Source: a virus. From it: a stretch of 26,897 nucleotides of DNA. Of the stretch, positions 1 to 6,128 are shown in pieces (the first letter of the stretch is position 1; every line of letters starts with the position of its first letter). The notes under the pieces are model-generated. The model was not told where the DNA came from and searched no databases. It saw only the letters and a program-made list of their open reading frames with translations. A program made the translations under genes and the position numbers. The stretch is taken from the IMG/VR virus record IMGVR_UViG_3300032246_001148, positions 1-26,897 of that record, one strand, 5' to 3'.

Positions 1-166
1 CAACGATGCGCTGTCCCGGACTGCGTGGTATGATATGCACCGCCGGTCTAAACGCATCGGGCGGGATTGGGCGGCAAAGATCAGTCCTAACGACAGGATT
101 TGTTATACCGTTCAACCGCGTTTTGATTGATTTGTAGCGATCAATAAGTTCTTCTGCGTAAGCCAT
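1..166 (-). CDS. Unknown phage protein, 5' part only (cut by left edge)
   Basis: An open frame runs from an ATG at 166-164 off the left edge, giving 55 residues (MAYAEELIDRYKSIKTRLNG...). The sequence just upstream on the minus strand, AGGATGG, is a good ribosome binding site, which supports this start. It follows the DUF6378-like gene in the same leftward operon. The visible part has an amphipathic N-terminal helix and then a proline-rich linker (RPIPPDAFRP). Small phage proteins with a DnaA-like helix-turn-helix domain often begin in a similar way, but the diagnostic part lies outside the window, so no function is assigned. The 110 bases between it and the next gene hold two short hairpins (GCGGG/CCCGC and GCAGC/GCTGC, near 216-250) and no further gene. 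Confidence 0.65.
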   Translation of the reverse strand, partial: MAYAEELIDRYKSIKTRLNGITNPVVRTDLCRPIPPDAFRPAVHIIPRSPGQRIV

Positions 167-277
167 GTTACCATCCTATGACGCCGATTGTGGTGCCCTT
201 CCAAACCAAAGTGGTCAGGAAACGGCGGGAACGTGCCCGCAGCAAACGCTGCGAGCGAGTTTCTCTAAACCACCACC

Positions 278-610
278 TCACGAATCAACCTGTTGTCGTG
301 GCGCATACTTGCGGGCAATTTCAGAGATATCGTCCTCAAGCTCATCAGGTGTTTTGAGGCTGTTGCGCACAAGGCGGGAATAACCTTCCTTGTCCTTCCA
401 ATGCTCCACCAAATTGGCATTGCCTGAGAGAATGCGGGCTGTCTTCACTGCGTCCATATCCAGAGCTTCCTGCTGCTCGTAGCTGAGCTTCTTCCAGCCC
501 TCAGAAGTATGCATCACAATCTTGAGGAGCTGACTGATTCTGGCCGTCTCGTTGTAGGAACCGTGGTCAAGCGAACGTTCCAACAGCAGCATTTGAATTT
601 GGTCTTCCAT
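278..610 (-). CDS. MazG-like / DUF6378-family phage protein
   Basis: This 110-residue protein has the shape of the small all-helical phage family DUF6378, which is related to MazG-type nucleotide pyrophosphohydrolases. Seen in the sequence: a block resembling the family's GxYxxxxRISQ helix (residues 17-30), then 'EALDMDAVKTARILSG' and 'EHWKDKEGYSRLV', which match the usual '(E)AL.MI..K.ARILxG...xDxWxDxAGYxxL' pattern. The family is thought to act on nucleotides, but catalytic metal ligands cannot be confirmed by eye, and the usual D-I-A-G-Y is replaced by K-E-G-Y here. AAGGAG lies 8 bases before the ATG. It is the penultimate gene of the leftward early operon, 15 bases after the replication protein. 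Confidence 0.65.
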   Translation of the reverse strand: MEDQIQMLLLERSLDHGSYNETARISQLLKIVMHTSEGWKKLSYEQQEALDMDAVKTARILSGNANLVEHWKDKEGYSRLVRNSLKTPDELEDDISEIARKYAPRQQVDS

Positions 611-625
611 TATACTATCTCCTTG

Positions 626-1285
626 TTATACAAAGTTACGACTAGGAATGTGCCCGATTCGGCTGGGCCTGTCAACGGGCATTGGATTTTTTTCTTTGGT
701 CCGCCTGATCCAATTCCGCCAAGTCGCATTCCAGTCTGTCTTGACGCCCTTGATGCCGGGTTGAGATGTCCAGTAATCCCGAAACTTTTCTATCTCAGTC
801 TTCCACTCTAAATGCTCAGATGGCATCCAATCAGGAGGCAAGCGTGAGCCTCTATCCGACGAAGGCGGATTTTCTTTTTTACTAGGTTTTTTCTTTATCT
901 GTTCTGTATCTGTATCTGGGGGTGTTTCACTCGCCGTTACATCGACGTTTCTGAAACGTTCCCTGAAACGTTTCACTCTGGTAGTTGAGGTGTCTGATTT
1001 ATATTGTCTTTTGTCCCACGAGTGGACAGCGTAGTGGTATCCGTTAGCGCCACCGTTAAGGGTATCGATAAGGCCAGCGTTCGATAGGCGTTCGACCACC
1101 GTTCGGCAAGCGTTCAGCTCCATCCGAAGACCAAATGCAATGTCATTCAAATTGGGGATTTTGCCATTTCGGCGGCAAGCCAAACACAAAAGATTCACCC
1201 AAAACTTAAAGTCTTCGGGCGGCAGATTTTGGACCTTAGGGTCATCCAAAACTTCGTGGTAAAACCGGAACCATTGCATAGACAT
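626..1285 (-). CDS. DnaD/DnaT-like phage replication initiation protein
   Basis: I start this protein at the ATG at 1285 (MSMQWFRFYHEVLDDPKV...), 219 residues, because AAGAAAGGTG ends 5 bases upstream; a further in-frame start 30 bases upstream has no such site. The N-terminal third (residues 1-85) resembles the winged-helix domain of phage replisome organiser proteins, opening with WFRFYHEVLDDPKVQNLP. The middle (about 105-145) is a low-complexity Lys/Ser/Pro linker. The C-terminal part 'LPPDWMPSEHLEW...KFRDYWTSQPG...KTDWNATWRNWIRR' matches the DnaT-like ssDNA-binding domain: W, FRDYW and DWxxTxRNWxRR are its hallmarks. It probably loads host helicase at the phage origin. A 128-bp gap with a strong inverted repeat separates it from the upstream DUF1064 gene. 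Confidence 0.8.
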   Translation of the reverse strand: MSMQWFRFYHEVLDDPKVQNLPPEDFKFWVNLLCLACRRNGKIPNLNDIAFGLRMELNACRTVVERLSNAGLIDTLNGGANGYHYAVHSWDKRQYKSDTSTTRVKRFRERFRNVDVTASETPPDTDTEQIKKKPSKKENPPSSDRGSRLPPDWMPSEHLEWKTEIEKFRDYWTSQPGIKGVKTDWNATWRNWIRRTKEKNPMPVDRPSRIGHIPSRNFV

Positions 1286-1383
1286 TGTGGCACCTTTCTT
1301 AAGGCTCTTGCACAATGCTAAGGGAGATCGTACTTCTCACGTATGCAATGCGCTTGACGGACCAAATAAAGCGTGTTGTTCTA

Positions 1384-1414
1384 GAGGCCCGCTAACTTGA
1401 CACTGGCGGGCCTC
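1384..1414 (-). terminator. Strong inverted repeat just after the DUF1064 gene; possible terminator
   Basis: A perfect 9-bp stem, GAGGCCCGC (1384-1392) and GCGGGCCTC (1406-1414), encloses a 13-base loop. It overlaps the stop codon of the leftward DUF1064 gene. No U-tract follows on either strand, so it is not a classical intrinsic terminator. It may be an attenuator, a processing or stability hairpin, or a protein-binding site. The rest of the gap 1286-1405 shows no gene. Confidence 0.35.
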
Positions 1415-1829
1415 ACACTTTCTTACCGCTCTTTTTCGGTTTTGGCAAGGCGGCTTTTTTGCGTCTGCCACCAAGAGGGTTCCCAAAGCAATCTATAGCT
1501 CTTATTTCTATGCCGTAGAAAAGCTCCGCCGCTTTCTTCCTCAGGCGGTATGCCGGGTCTTTCTCCGTGATCGCAACCTTAACATCTTCAACCACAGTTT
1601 CCGAAGTAACCGAATCAACGTAACTGAAGTCCGCCGTGTACGTACAATAATGTATGTCGTTGATTTTGACTGGGAATTGCGGCTGTAATTGTAAGTACGA
1701 TATGGCTCCGGATTGAAGTAATAATTTCAGATCGTGATAACGAATCATCTCGTTTTTGGAATCAAACAAAATTCCATCAACGCTACGTTGTGATTTATCA
1801 GATACTCTGAACTTAGCCCTTGCCATCAT
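1413..1829 (-). CDS. DUF1064-family nuclease-like protein
   Basis: This 138-residue basic protein fits the phage family DUF1064, which has a restriction-endonuclease (PD-(D/E)XK) type core. Seen: 'FDSKNEMIRYHDLKLLLQSGAISYLQLQPQFPV' (about 22-54), the family's '(F)xSKxExxRYxxLKxLxxxGxIxxLxLQPxF' signature with its Glu; then 'YTADFSYVD' and 'VVEDVKV', supplying the D...ExD/VK catalytic-type pattern; and 'AYRLRKKAAELFYGIEIRAI'. The tail is strongly basic (KKAALPKPKKSGKK), suiting DNA binding. The family often sits in replication or recombination regions of phages, and a Holliday-junction resolvase role has been proposed but is not settled. The ATG overlaps the upstream gene's stop (ATGA), so the two are translationally coupled; an adjacent second ATG (1826) is an equal alternative. 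Confidence 0.8.
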   Translation of the reverse strand: MMARAKFRVSDKSQRSVDGILFDSKNEMIRYHDLKLLLQSGAISYLQLQPQFPVKINDIHYCTYTADFSYVDSVTSETVVEDVKVAITEKDPAYRLRKKAAELFYGIEIRAIDCFGNPLGGRRKKAALPKPKKSGKKV

Positions 1830-2050
1830 TCAATCTTTGGAAAAAAGTCTTCTGGTGTCAGTATGATACCATGTTGTCTTGCGGCCACCATCAATTCAAT
1901 TTGCCTCTTTTGCGGAATGAGCCCGTTGGTGCCGCCTCTGCTACGGGGAATTGTCCACTTATAGACAGATTGTACTGATACACCAATAAGATAGGCGGTG
2001 TTTCTAATCCCACCACATTTGTTAATTACCCTTTGCGATACTAAATGCAT
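1826..2050 (-). CDS. Cro-like (carph-isopro type) transcriptional repressor
   Basis: I start this 74-residue protein at the ATG at 2050 (MHLVSQRVINKCGG...), because GGAGAG lies 7 bases upstream; a longer reading frame would run through the promoter. The helix-turn-helix is 'VINKCGGIRNTAYLIGVSVQSVYKW' (about 8-32), followed by 'IPQKRQIELMVAARQHGIILTPEDFF'. Both blocks match the Cro-type 'carph-isopro' regulators of alphaproteobacterial phages (GGxxxxAxxxGVxxxxVxxW...IPxxxQxxIxxAAxxxGIxLTPxDFF). It is the first gene of the leftward operon and faces gcrA across a 74-bp gap that carries promoters for both directions. It probably binds the palindrome there and sets the balance between the two operons. 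Confidence 0.8.
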   Translation of the reverse strand: MHLVSQRVINKCGGIRNTAYLIGVSVQSVYKWTIPRSRGGTNGLIPQKRQIELMVAARQHGIILTPEDFFPKIE

Positions 2051-2070
2051 TGACAATCTCTCCGTTTTAG

Positions 2071-2098
2071 GTGACAACAAAAAGGTAATAGTTATGAT
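2071..2098 (+). promoter_or_regulatory. Rightward promoter for the gcrA-recombination operon
   Basis: GTGACA (2071-2076, 5/6 match to TTGACA) and TATGAT (2093-2098, 5/6 match to TATAAT) are 16 bases apart. Transcription would start near 2105, about 20 bases before the gcrA ATG at 2125. The element interleaves with the leftward promoter, so occupancy of one should exclude the other. Confidence 0.6.
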
Positions 2099-2105
2099 TT
2101 TCGTT
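2076..2105. promoter_or_regulatory. Imperfect palindrome, candidate operator
   Basis: The left arm AACAAAAAGGTAA (2076-2088) and the reverse complement of the right arm, AACGAAAATCATAA (2092-2105), share AACnAAAA...TAA with a one-base offset. The centre is at 2089-2091. It covers both -10 boxes, where a Cro-type dimer could repress both directions. That assignment is inference. Confidence 0.45.
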
Positions 2106-2113
2106 AATGTCAA
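2085..2113 (-). promoter_or_regulatory. Leftward promoter for the Cro-like operon
   Basis: On the minus strand TTGACA (2113-2108) and TATTAC (2090-2085) are separated by exactly 17 bases: a perfect -35 and a 4/6 -10 match. The predicted start of transcription near 2078 leaves a leader of about 28 bases carrying the GGAGAG site before the ATG at 2050. It overlaps the rightward promoter. Confidence 0.65.
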
Positions 2114-2124
2114 TGGAGAGGGGA

Positions 2125-2577
2125 ATGAGAAGTTGGTCAACAGAAGAGCTGAGCATAGCTTTTGATATGTTCAATGAGGGATTTTCATCAACGCTTATTG
2201 CGAACAGGCTTGGAAGAACGCGCAACGCTGTTATCGGGGTGATTAATCGTGAAACATTGAAGAACCCTTTAAGGCGCACAATGCCTCCAAAGCCTCTTAA
2301 TCAAAACAAAAAGATCCCGAAACCAAGAGTGCCAAAATACAGGAAAAATCACGTTAACATTAACGTTTCTTATAATTTTCATGCTGTTAAACTAGAACCC
2401 GTAATCAAAACTACTTACGCGCCCAAGACCATCATGCATCTTCGGATGTTTGATTGTCGTGCGATCTTGGGTGATGTTAAAGGCGAGAACACTATGTATT
2501 GCGCAGCGCCAGTGGCCGATAATTCATCTTGGTGTCCAGCTCACAAAAAAATTTTTACAGTGAAGCCAAACTCATGA
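2125..2577 (+). CDS. gcrA: GcrA-family cell-cycle regulator
   Basis: I start this 150-residue protein at the ATG at 2125 (MRSWSTEELS...), since GGAGAGGGG sits immediately upstream; an ATG at 2107 lies inside that leader. Residues 1-45 hold the GcrA DNA-binding domain: 'WSTEELSIAFDMFNEGFSSTLIANRLGRTRNAVIGVINR' follows the family's 'W(T/S)xExxxxLxxLWxEGxSxxxIAxxLGxxTRNAVIGKxHR'. The usual G-K-V-H-R end of the recognition helix is G-V-I-N-R here. A basic linker leads to a C-terminal block with C111, C126, C137 and H140, as in GcrA C-termini. Cellular GcrA binds sigma-70 and promotes transcription at promoters methylated by CcrM at GANTC. A phage copy as first gene of the early operon could redirect host transcription or activate phage promoters. 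Confidence 0.85.
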   Translation: MRSWSTEELSIAFDMFNEGFSSTLIANRLGRTRNAVIGVINRETLKNPLRRTMPPKPLNQNKKIPKPRVPKYRKNHVNINVSYNFHAVKLEPVIKTTYAPKTIMHLRMFDCRAILGDVKGENTMYCAAPVADNSSWCPAHKKIFTVKPNS

Positions 2578-3041
2578 CAGTCAGGGATTTCAGAAAGGCT
2601 CTTGCTGCGTCAACTGATTCGGTTTTCCATGCCGCCAAATGGCTTCAGAAGGCCTATGGATGCACGGTACGAATCAGCCCTCCGCCCGTAGACCCAGAAA
2701 CCAAACAGCCAATCTTTGAGCGGGATGCGGGCGATATTGTCGTTACGTTTGAGCGTGTGGTGGAGGTAAAACATCGGCCCAGTTTGGAATTCACATCCGC
2801 AGAAGACTATCCATTTAACACCATAATGGTGGCTAATGTGGAGCCATCTGATTTACATCAGATACACATGTGGGTGATTCTGAATAAAGATATGACCCAC
2901 GCGGCGGTCATAAAGGGGAAAGACAAAAAACATTTTATTAAAGAAAATGTTTATTGCTGGCCCACAAAAAAATATGAACTTAAATACATGTGTCCAAAGG
3001 AATTTGTGCAATTTGTGGATATTAACAATCCAGCTAGTTGA
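2574..3041 (+). CDS. Unknown protein, possible PD-(D/E)XK nuclease
   Basis: The 155-residue reading starts at the ATG at 2574, which overlaps the gcrA stop (ATGA); an in-frame upstream start would lie deep inside gcrA. I do not recognise the family with certainty. Seen: an N-terminal helical part (MTVRDFRKALAASTDSVFHAAKWLQKAYG), then GD54-I-V-V-T-F...V-E64-V-K66, with the D-(x9)-E-x-K spacing of PD-(D/E)XK nucleases, then strands around 'NTIMVANVEP' and 'MWVILNKDMTHAAVI'. The C-terminus is rich in Lys and aromatic residues. Its place directly before an exonuclease and an annealing protein would suit a recombination or resolvase role, but this is inference. Confidence 0.6.
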   Translation: MTVRDFRKALAASTDSVFHAAKWLQKAYGCTVRISPPPVDPETKQPIFERDAGDIVVTFERVVEVKHRPSLEFTSAEDYPFNTIMVANVEPSDLHQIHMWVILNKDMTHAAVIKGKDKKHFIKENVYCWPTKKYELKYMCPKEFVQFVDINNPAS

Positions 3042-3064
3042 CAAGTTTTATGATTAGCTATAAA
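3038..3064 (+). promoter_or_regulatory. Possible internal promoter before the exonuclease gene
   Basis: TTGACA (3038-3043, perfect match) overlaps the stop of the preceding gene and is followed after 15 bases by TATAAA (3059-3064, 5/6). The short spacing weakens the call. It lies in the only sizeable gap of the rightward operon, 33 bases before the start codon at 3097. Confidence 0.4.
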
Positions 3065-3096
3065 AAGACCCATGCCATTTGAAAAGGAGAATCACA

Positions 3097-3882
3097 ATGG
3101 CCTTAACACCAGAGCAAATTAAATTACGACGCGGCCTAGTTGGTGGCAGCGATGCCAACACTATTATGGGGGGAAATGAGGAACGCATCATGCGCCTCTG
3201 GCAAGAGAAGCGTGGGGAGATTGAACCAGAAGATCTGTCTGATGTCTTGCCTGTTCAGATGGGCGTATGGACTGAGCCATTTAACTGTCAATGGTTTGAG
3301 AAGCAGACTGGCAAGAAGGTTACGTCTCAAGGGGAAAGCCGCCTGTGTCTGGATTATCCCTTCATGGGAAGCACATTGGATGGCCTAACCGACGACGACG
3401 CTTCTGTTGTAGAATTCAAGCATGTGTCTGCGTTTGCAAAATCAGAAGAGATTCTGGATCGCTACATGCCACAGCTACACCACAACATGATAGTTTGTGG
3501 TTTGGAGAAGGCGTATCTTTCAGTGTTCTTTGGCACTCTCAAATGGGAGAAATTTGAAGTAACCAAGGACCCCATTTACGCCTCCATTCTTATCGGGGCG
3601 GTAGAGAACTTCTGGGCTTGCGTTAAATCTGGCACACCGCCAGTTGCGACTAAGGTCAAATCACCTGTCGAAGCTGTTCGTCGTGTTGATTTCAGCACAA
3701 ACAACATGTGGGCAAACTTTGCGCAGCAGTACAAGGACAATGTCCAGTACAACAAGCTTTTTGAGGAAGCCAGCAAGGGGTTGAAGTCCCTTGTCGAAGA
3801 AGATGTTGTTGAAGCGTTTGGCCACGGTATCATCATCAAGAGAGACAAAAAAGGCTCTCTCAGACTTACAGCGAAAGGTTAA
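3097..3882 (+). CDS. YqaJ-type viral recombinase (alkaline exonuclease)
   Basis: The start at 3097 (MALTPEQIKLRRGLVGGSDAN...) has AAGGAG at 3084-3089; the product is 261 residues. It is a lambda-exonuclease-type PD-(D/E)XK enzyme that degrades the 5' strand of double-stranded ends to give 3' single-stranded tails. Motifs: R-x4-GGSDANxIMG (about 12-25), 'QMGVWTEP' with the helical Glu (54-61), catalytic D95 in GSTLDG, E106-F-K108, and 'YMPQLHHNM' (123-131), the usual Q-x-Q-type helix motif. The C-terminal 70 residues form a linker and a short domain ending in a basic tail. It is followed 3 bases later by the ERF gene, the classic exonuclease-annealase pairing. Confidence 0.9.
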   Translation: MALTPEQIKLRRGLVGGSDANTIMGGNEERIMRLWQEKRGEIEPEDLSDVLPVQMGVWTEPFNCQWFEKQTGKKVTSQGESRLCLDYPFMGSTLDGLTDDDASVVEFKHVSAFAKSEEILDRYMPQLHHNMIVCGLEKAYLSVFFGTLKWEKFEVTKDPIYASILIGAVENFWACVKSGTPPVATKVKSPVEAVRRVDFSTNNMWANFAQQYKDNVQYNKLFEEASKGLKSLVEEDVVEAFGHGIIIKRDKKGSLRLTAKG

Positions 3883-3885
3883 GTT

Positions 3886-4524
3886 ATGATTACGTCAGAA
3901 AGCATTGGAGCTATCAGCGCAGCGTTGGCTAAAGCACAGGCGGAGTTGAAGAACCCACCAAAGAACAAAGAGAACCCGCATTTCAAATCCAAATATGTTG
4001 ATCTTTCAGATGGTCTGGATGAGGTGCGTAAGACGTTGGGCAAACACCAGATTGCCTTTATCCAAGCTCCCATGATCAACGATAATATGGTTGTCTTGCA
4101 TACACGCCTTGCCCATTCCAGCGGCGAGTGGATTGAATCAATCTATCCTGTTTCTGGTTTGGACAAGCATCAGGCTATGGGTAGCGCCATGACCTACGCA
4201 AGGCGTTACGCAATCTTTGCGATGGTTGGCGTGGCTGGTGAAGACGACGACGATGGCAACACAGCATCTGAGACAGTTGCGAAGAAGCCAGCTCCAAAGA
4301 TCGTCAATATGCCAAAGCAGGAAATGGAACCCGGCTTTAATGACGACGAAAGCAATACCGTCTACGGCGTAATGCTTGGCGCATTGCAGATGGCGGAATC
4401 TTTGGAAGACTTGCGTAATTGGGCGACAGACAATCAGGCCAACAAACAACGCCTGCGACCGAACCATCAGAAGATGATTTCTGAAGAGTTCAAGAAAGTC
4501 GAAAAGGAATTGAGGACTGCATAA
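3886..4524 (+). CDS. erf: ERF-family single-strand annealing protein
   Basis: The 212-residue product matches the ERF superfamily of phage annealing proteins. Seen: 'AISAALAKAQAELKNPPKNKENPHFKSKYVDLSD' (9-42), the family's opening with the conserved FKSKYxDL; 'VRKTLGKHQIAFIQAP'; 'VVLHTRLAHSSGEWIES'; and 'QAMGSAMTYARRYAIFAMVGVAGEDDDDGN' (96-125), the highly conserved GSAxTYARRY block. The C-terminal third is a variable helical region likely used in oligomer or partner contacts. It should anneal the 3' tails made by the YqaJ exonuclease encoded 3 bases upstream. An AAAGG element precedes the ATG. Confidence 0.93.
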   Translation: MITSESIGAISAALAKAQAELKNPPKNKENPHFKSKYVDLSDGLDEVRKTLGKHQIAFIQAPMINDNMVVLHTRLAHSSGEWIESIYPVSGLDKHQAMGSAMTYARRYAIFAMVGVAGEDDDDGNTASETVAKKPAPKIVNMPKQEMEPGFNDDESNTVYGVMLGALQMAESLEDLRNWATDNQANKQRLRPNHQKMISEEFKKVEKELRTA

Positions 4525-4525
4525 T

Positions 4526-4987
4526 ATGTCAACCTCTTTGTACGTAAGGCGCAAGGGCAATACTCTTGTACCCTGCGCACAGGTGGATGAAGAGGTGCTG
4601 ATGTCCCTTCCAGAGGGTAAGGATATATCAGCGTCTCTTACCCGCCCCAGAAGCTCAAAGCAGCACCGCCTATTCTGGGCGCTGCTATTACAGGTCTGCA
4701 ATAACAGCGATGATTACAGCAAGCCTGAGCAGCTTCTTCTTTGGATAAAGATCCGTCTTGGCTACGTTGAGGCGGTAAGGTTTCATGGAGATCAAACTTG
4801 GTGGGTGGCTAAATCCATCAGCTTCAACTCTATGGGGCAGGATGAGTTTGGGAAATTCTTCAATGATTCAGTGGATTTAATTTGTACTGAAGTTATTCCC
4901 GGAATGGACCCAAATGCTCTCATTAATGAGGCAGAACAAGTTAGTGGCATTAGCACAAAGGAAGTGAAGGTAGATTATGGCTTATGA
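4526..4987 (+). CDS. DUF1367-like phage protein
   Basis: This 153-residue protein fits DUF1367, found in recombination regions of lambdoid and other phages. Seen: 'LYVRRKGNTLVPCAQVDEEVLMSLPEGKDI' (about 5-34), 'PRSSKQHRLFWALLLQV' (41-57), matching the family's 'RNxxxHRxFWALL', and 'WWVAKSISFNSMGQDEFGKFFNDSVDLICTEVIPG' (94-129), matching 'xxxKSIxFxxMdExEFxxFYxxxxxxI'. Its biochemical role is not established; NinB-like help in recombination is a guess. It starts one base after the ERF stop and overlaps the next start by 11 bases. Confidence 0.75.
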   Translation: MSTSLYVRRKGNTLVPCAQVDEEVLMSLPEGKDISASLTRPRSSKQHRLFWALLLQVCNNSDDYSKPEQLLLWIKIRLGYVEAVRFHGDQTWWVAKSISFNSMGQDEFGKFFNDSVDLICTEVIPGMDPNALINEAEQVSGISTKEVKVDYGL

Positions 4988-5234
4988 AATGCGAAACAAC
5001 TCAGGCTCAGCTTTTCCTGTTAAAGAAAAGAAAGATCCCAAGCATGGCGACCTGTCCGGGTCGTGCATTATTGAGGGAAAGGATTACTGGATCAACGTCT
5101 TTGAAAAGACTACCAGCAACGGGGGCAATTACCTTTCTTTTTCGTTCAATCTTAAGCAAGCGACTGCCAAGAGGGAAGAATCTGGTTTTAAAAAAGCGCC
5201 CAGCCAGTCCTTTGACGACGATATATCATTCTGA
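4977..5234 (+). CDS. Small SSB-like protein with an acidic SSB-type tail
   Basis: The 85-residue product begins MAYEMRNNSGSAF and has two short beta-rich stretches, 'LSGSCIIEGKDYWINVFEKT' and 'GNYLSFSFNL', suggesting a minimal OB-type fold. This 'xxNNSGSLFxNxKKxxxxHPDxxGxxxIxGxxYWI' pattern is a common phage family. The C-terminus ends in DDDISF, nearly identical to the DDDIPF tip by which bacterial SSB recruits partner proteins. Placed after the exonuclease, annealase and DUF1367 genes, it probably coats single strands or recruits host repair enzymes. A 85-codon frame at 4984-5241 overlaps it but lacks the family pattern and a ribosome site. ssDNA binding is inferred. Confidence 0.7.
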   Translation: MAYEMRNNSGSAFPVKEKKDPKHGDLSGSCIIEGKDYWINVFEKTTSNGGNYLSFSFNLKQATAKREESGFKKAPSQSFDDDISF

Positions 5235-5782
5235 TGTCTAAAGGTCATAGCATCGTTGGCGTTTCGCCGGGTAGGCCGGAGCATGACTTCTACAGGACGC
5301 CTATCGTTGCTGTAGAAGAGCTGCTTAAGCACGAAACGTTTCCGGGGATTGTTTGGGAGCCTGCTTGCGGTGACGGGGCGATATCTATGGCCCTAGAGAA
5401 AGCGGGGATCAATGTCTTGTCTTCGGATCTTATTGATTATGGGTTTGGCGTTCCTGATGTTGATTTTCTAAAAACAACTCAGATCGTTGATTCCGTAATC
5501 ACAAACCCGCCTTACAAGCATGCAAAGGATTTTGTTGAGCAGGCACTGACCTGCACGACACAAAAGGTTGCGATGCTGATGAAACTGTCATTCCTTGAGG
5601 GGAAAAGCAGGAAGGCATTTTTCAAGAACAGCCCGCTGCGAACCGTCTATGTGTTCTCCAACAGGCTCAAACTGAGCAGAAATGGCGATGATGCCGCTTA
5701 TAAAAATGGCGGTATGATAGCATTTGCTTGGTTTGTGTGGGATCATAGTTACGACGGACCACCAACTATAGAGTGGCTATGA
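5234..5782 (+). CDS. Phage N6-adenine-type DNA methyltransferase
   Basis: The 182-residue product is a compact class I SAM methyltransferase. Motifs: D18-F-Y-R-T-P, the phage adenine-methylase opening (DFYxTP); EPACGDG at 42-48, the SAM-binding motif I; a following acidic end at 'VLSSDLIDYG' (61-70); and the catalytic N-P-P-Y at 91-94, followed by 'KHAKDFVEQAL'. There is no separate target-recognition domain, so sequence specificity is unknown. Its start overlaps the previous stop by one base (TGATG). It might protect phage DNA from restriction or change host methylation. A GcrA homologue in the same operon makes GANTC methylation worth testing, but nothing visible sets the target. Confidence 0.85.
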   Translation: MSKGHSIVGVSPGRPEHDFYRTPIVAVEELLKHETFPGIVWEPACGDGAISMALEKAGINVLSSDLIDYGFGVPDVDFLKTTQIVDSVITNPPYKHAKDFVEQALTCTTQKVAMLMKLSFLEGKSRKAFFKNSPLRTVYVFSNRLKLSRNGDDAAYKNGGMIAFAWFVWDHSYDGPPTIEWL

Positions 5783-6120
5783 TGGCAAGGAAGTCCATAT
5801 CTACAAAGACCAAAGTAATGCTTTTCAATAAGCGTGGTGGCCGTTGCTACCTATGCGAAGGAAAGATCAACATTGGTGAATCTTGGGATCTGGAGCACGT
5901 CATACCACTGGCTATGGGAGGGTTGGATGAGGAATCAAACTGGGAGCTGGCGCACTCAAAGTGCCATCTCATTAAGACCAAGGCTGACTTTGGTAATATA
6001 GCCAAAGCCAAAAGAAGGGAATCTAGGCACATAGGTGCTAAAGAATCCAAGACCCCGCTTCCATTTGGAAAGAAATCTAAATGGAGAAAAAAGATGGACG
6101 GCACAATTGTGCCAAGATGA
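5779..6120 (+). CDS. HNH endonuclease
   Basis: The 113-residue protein starts with ATGATG at 5779, overlapping the methylase stop as ATGA; the GTG at 5773 is a less likely start. It contains a full HNH beta-beta-alpha metal motif: C23-x2-C26 (CYLC), E39-H40 in 'WDLEHVIPLAMGG', N54 in 'ESNWELAHSKCH', and C62-H63, followed by a basic tail. HNH enzymes nick or cut DNA. Next to the methylase it could form a small modification-and-cleavage pair, or act as a freestanding homing nuclease or packaging helper. The context does not decide between these. Confidence 0.85.
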   Translation: MMARKSISTKTKVMLFNKRGGRCYLCEGKINIGESWDLEHVIPLAMGGLDEESNWELAHSKCHLIKTKADFGNIAKAKRRESRHIGAKESKTPLPFGKKSKWRKKMDGTIVPR

Positions 6121-6128
6121 GGTGAGTT

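Noticed and set aside
1286-1412. tRNA or small RNA in the 128-bp gap
   Set aside because: No cloverleaf or CCA-type end could be folded; only the 9-bp stem-loop at 1384-1414 stands out.
4138-4701. 187-codon leftward frame opposite ERF
   Set aside because: It is antisense to the conserved ERF and DUF1367-like genes, is Cys- and Arg-rich without a domain, and has no ribosome site.
4984-5241. 85-codon rightward frame beside the mini-SSB
   Set aside because: It nearly coincides with the SSB-like gene in another phase. The other frame has the NNSGS opening, the family YWI strand and the DDDISF tail, and its stop couples to the methylase start.
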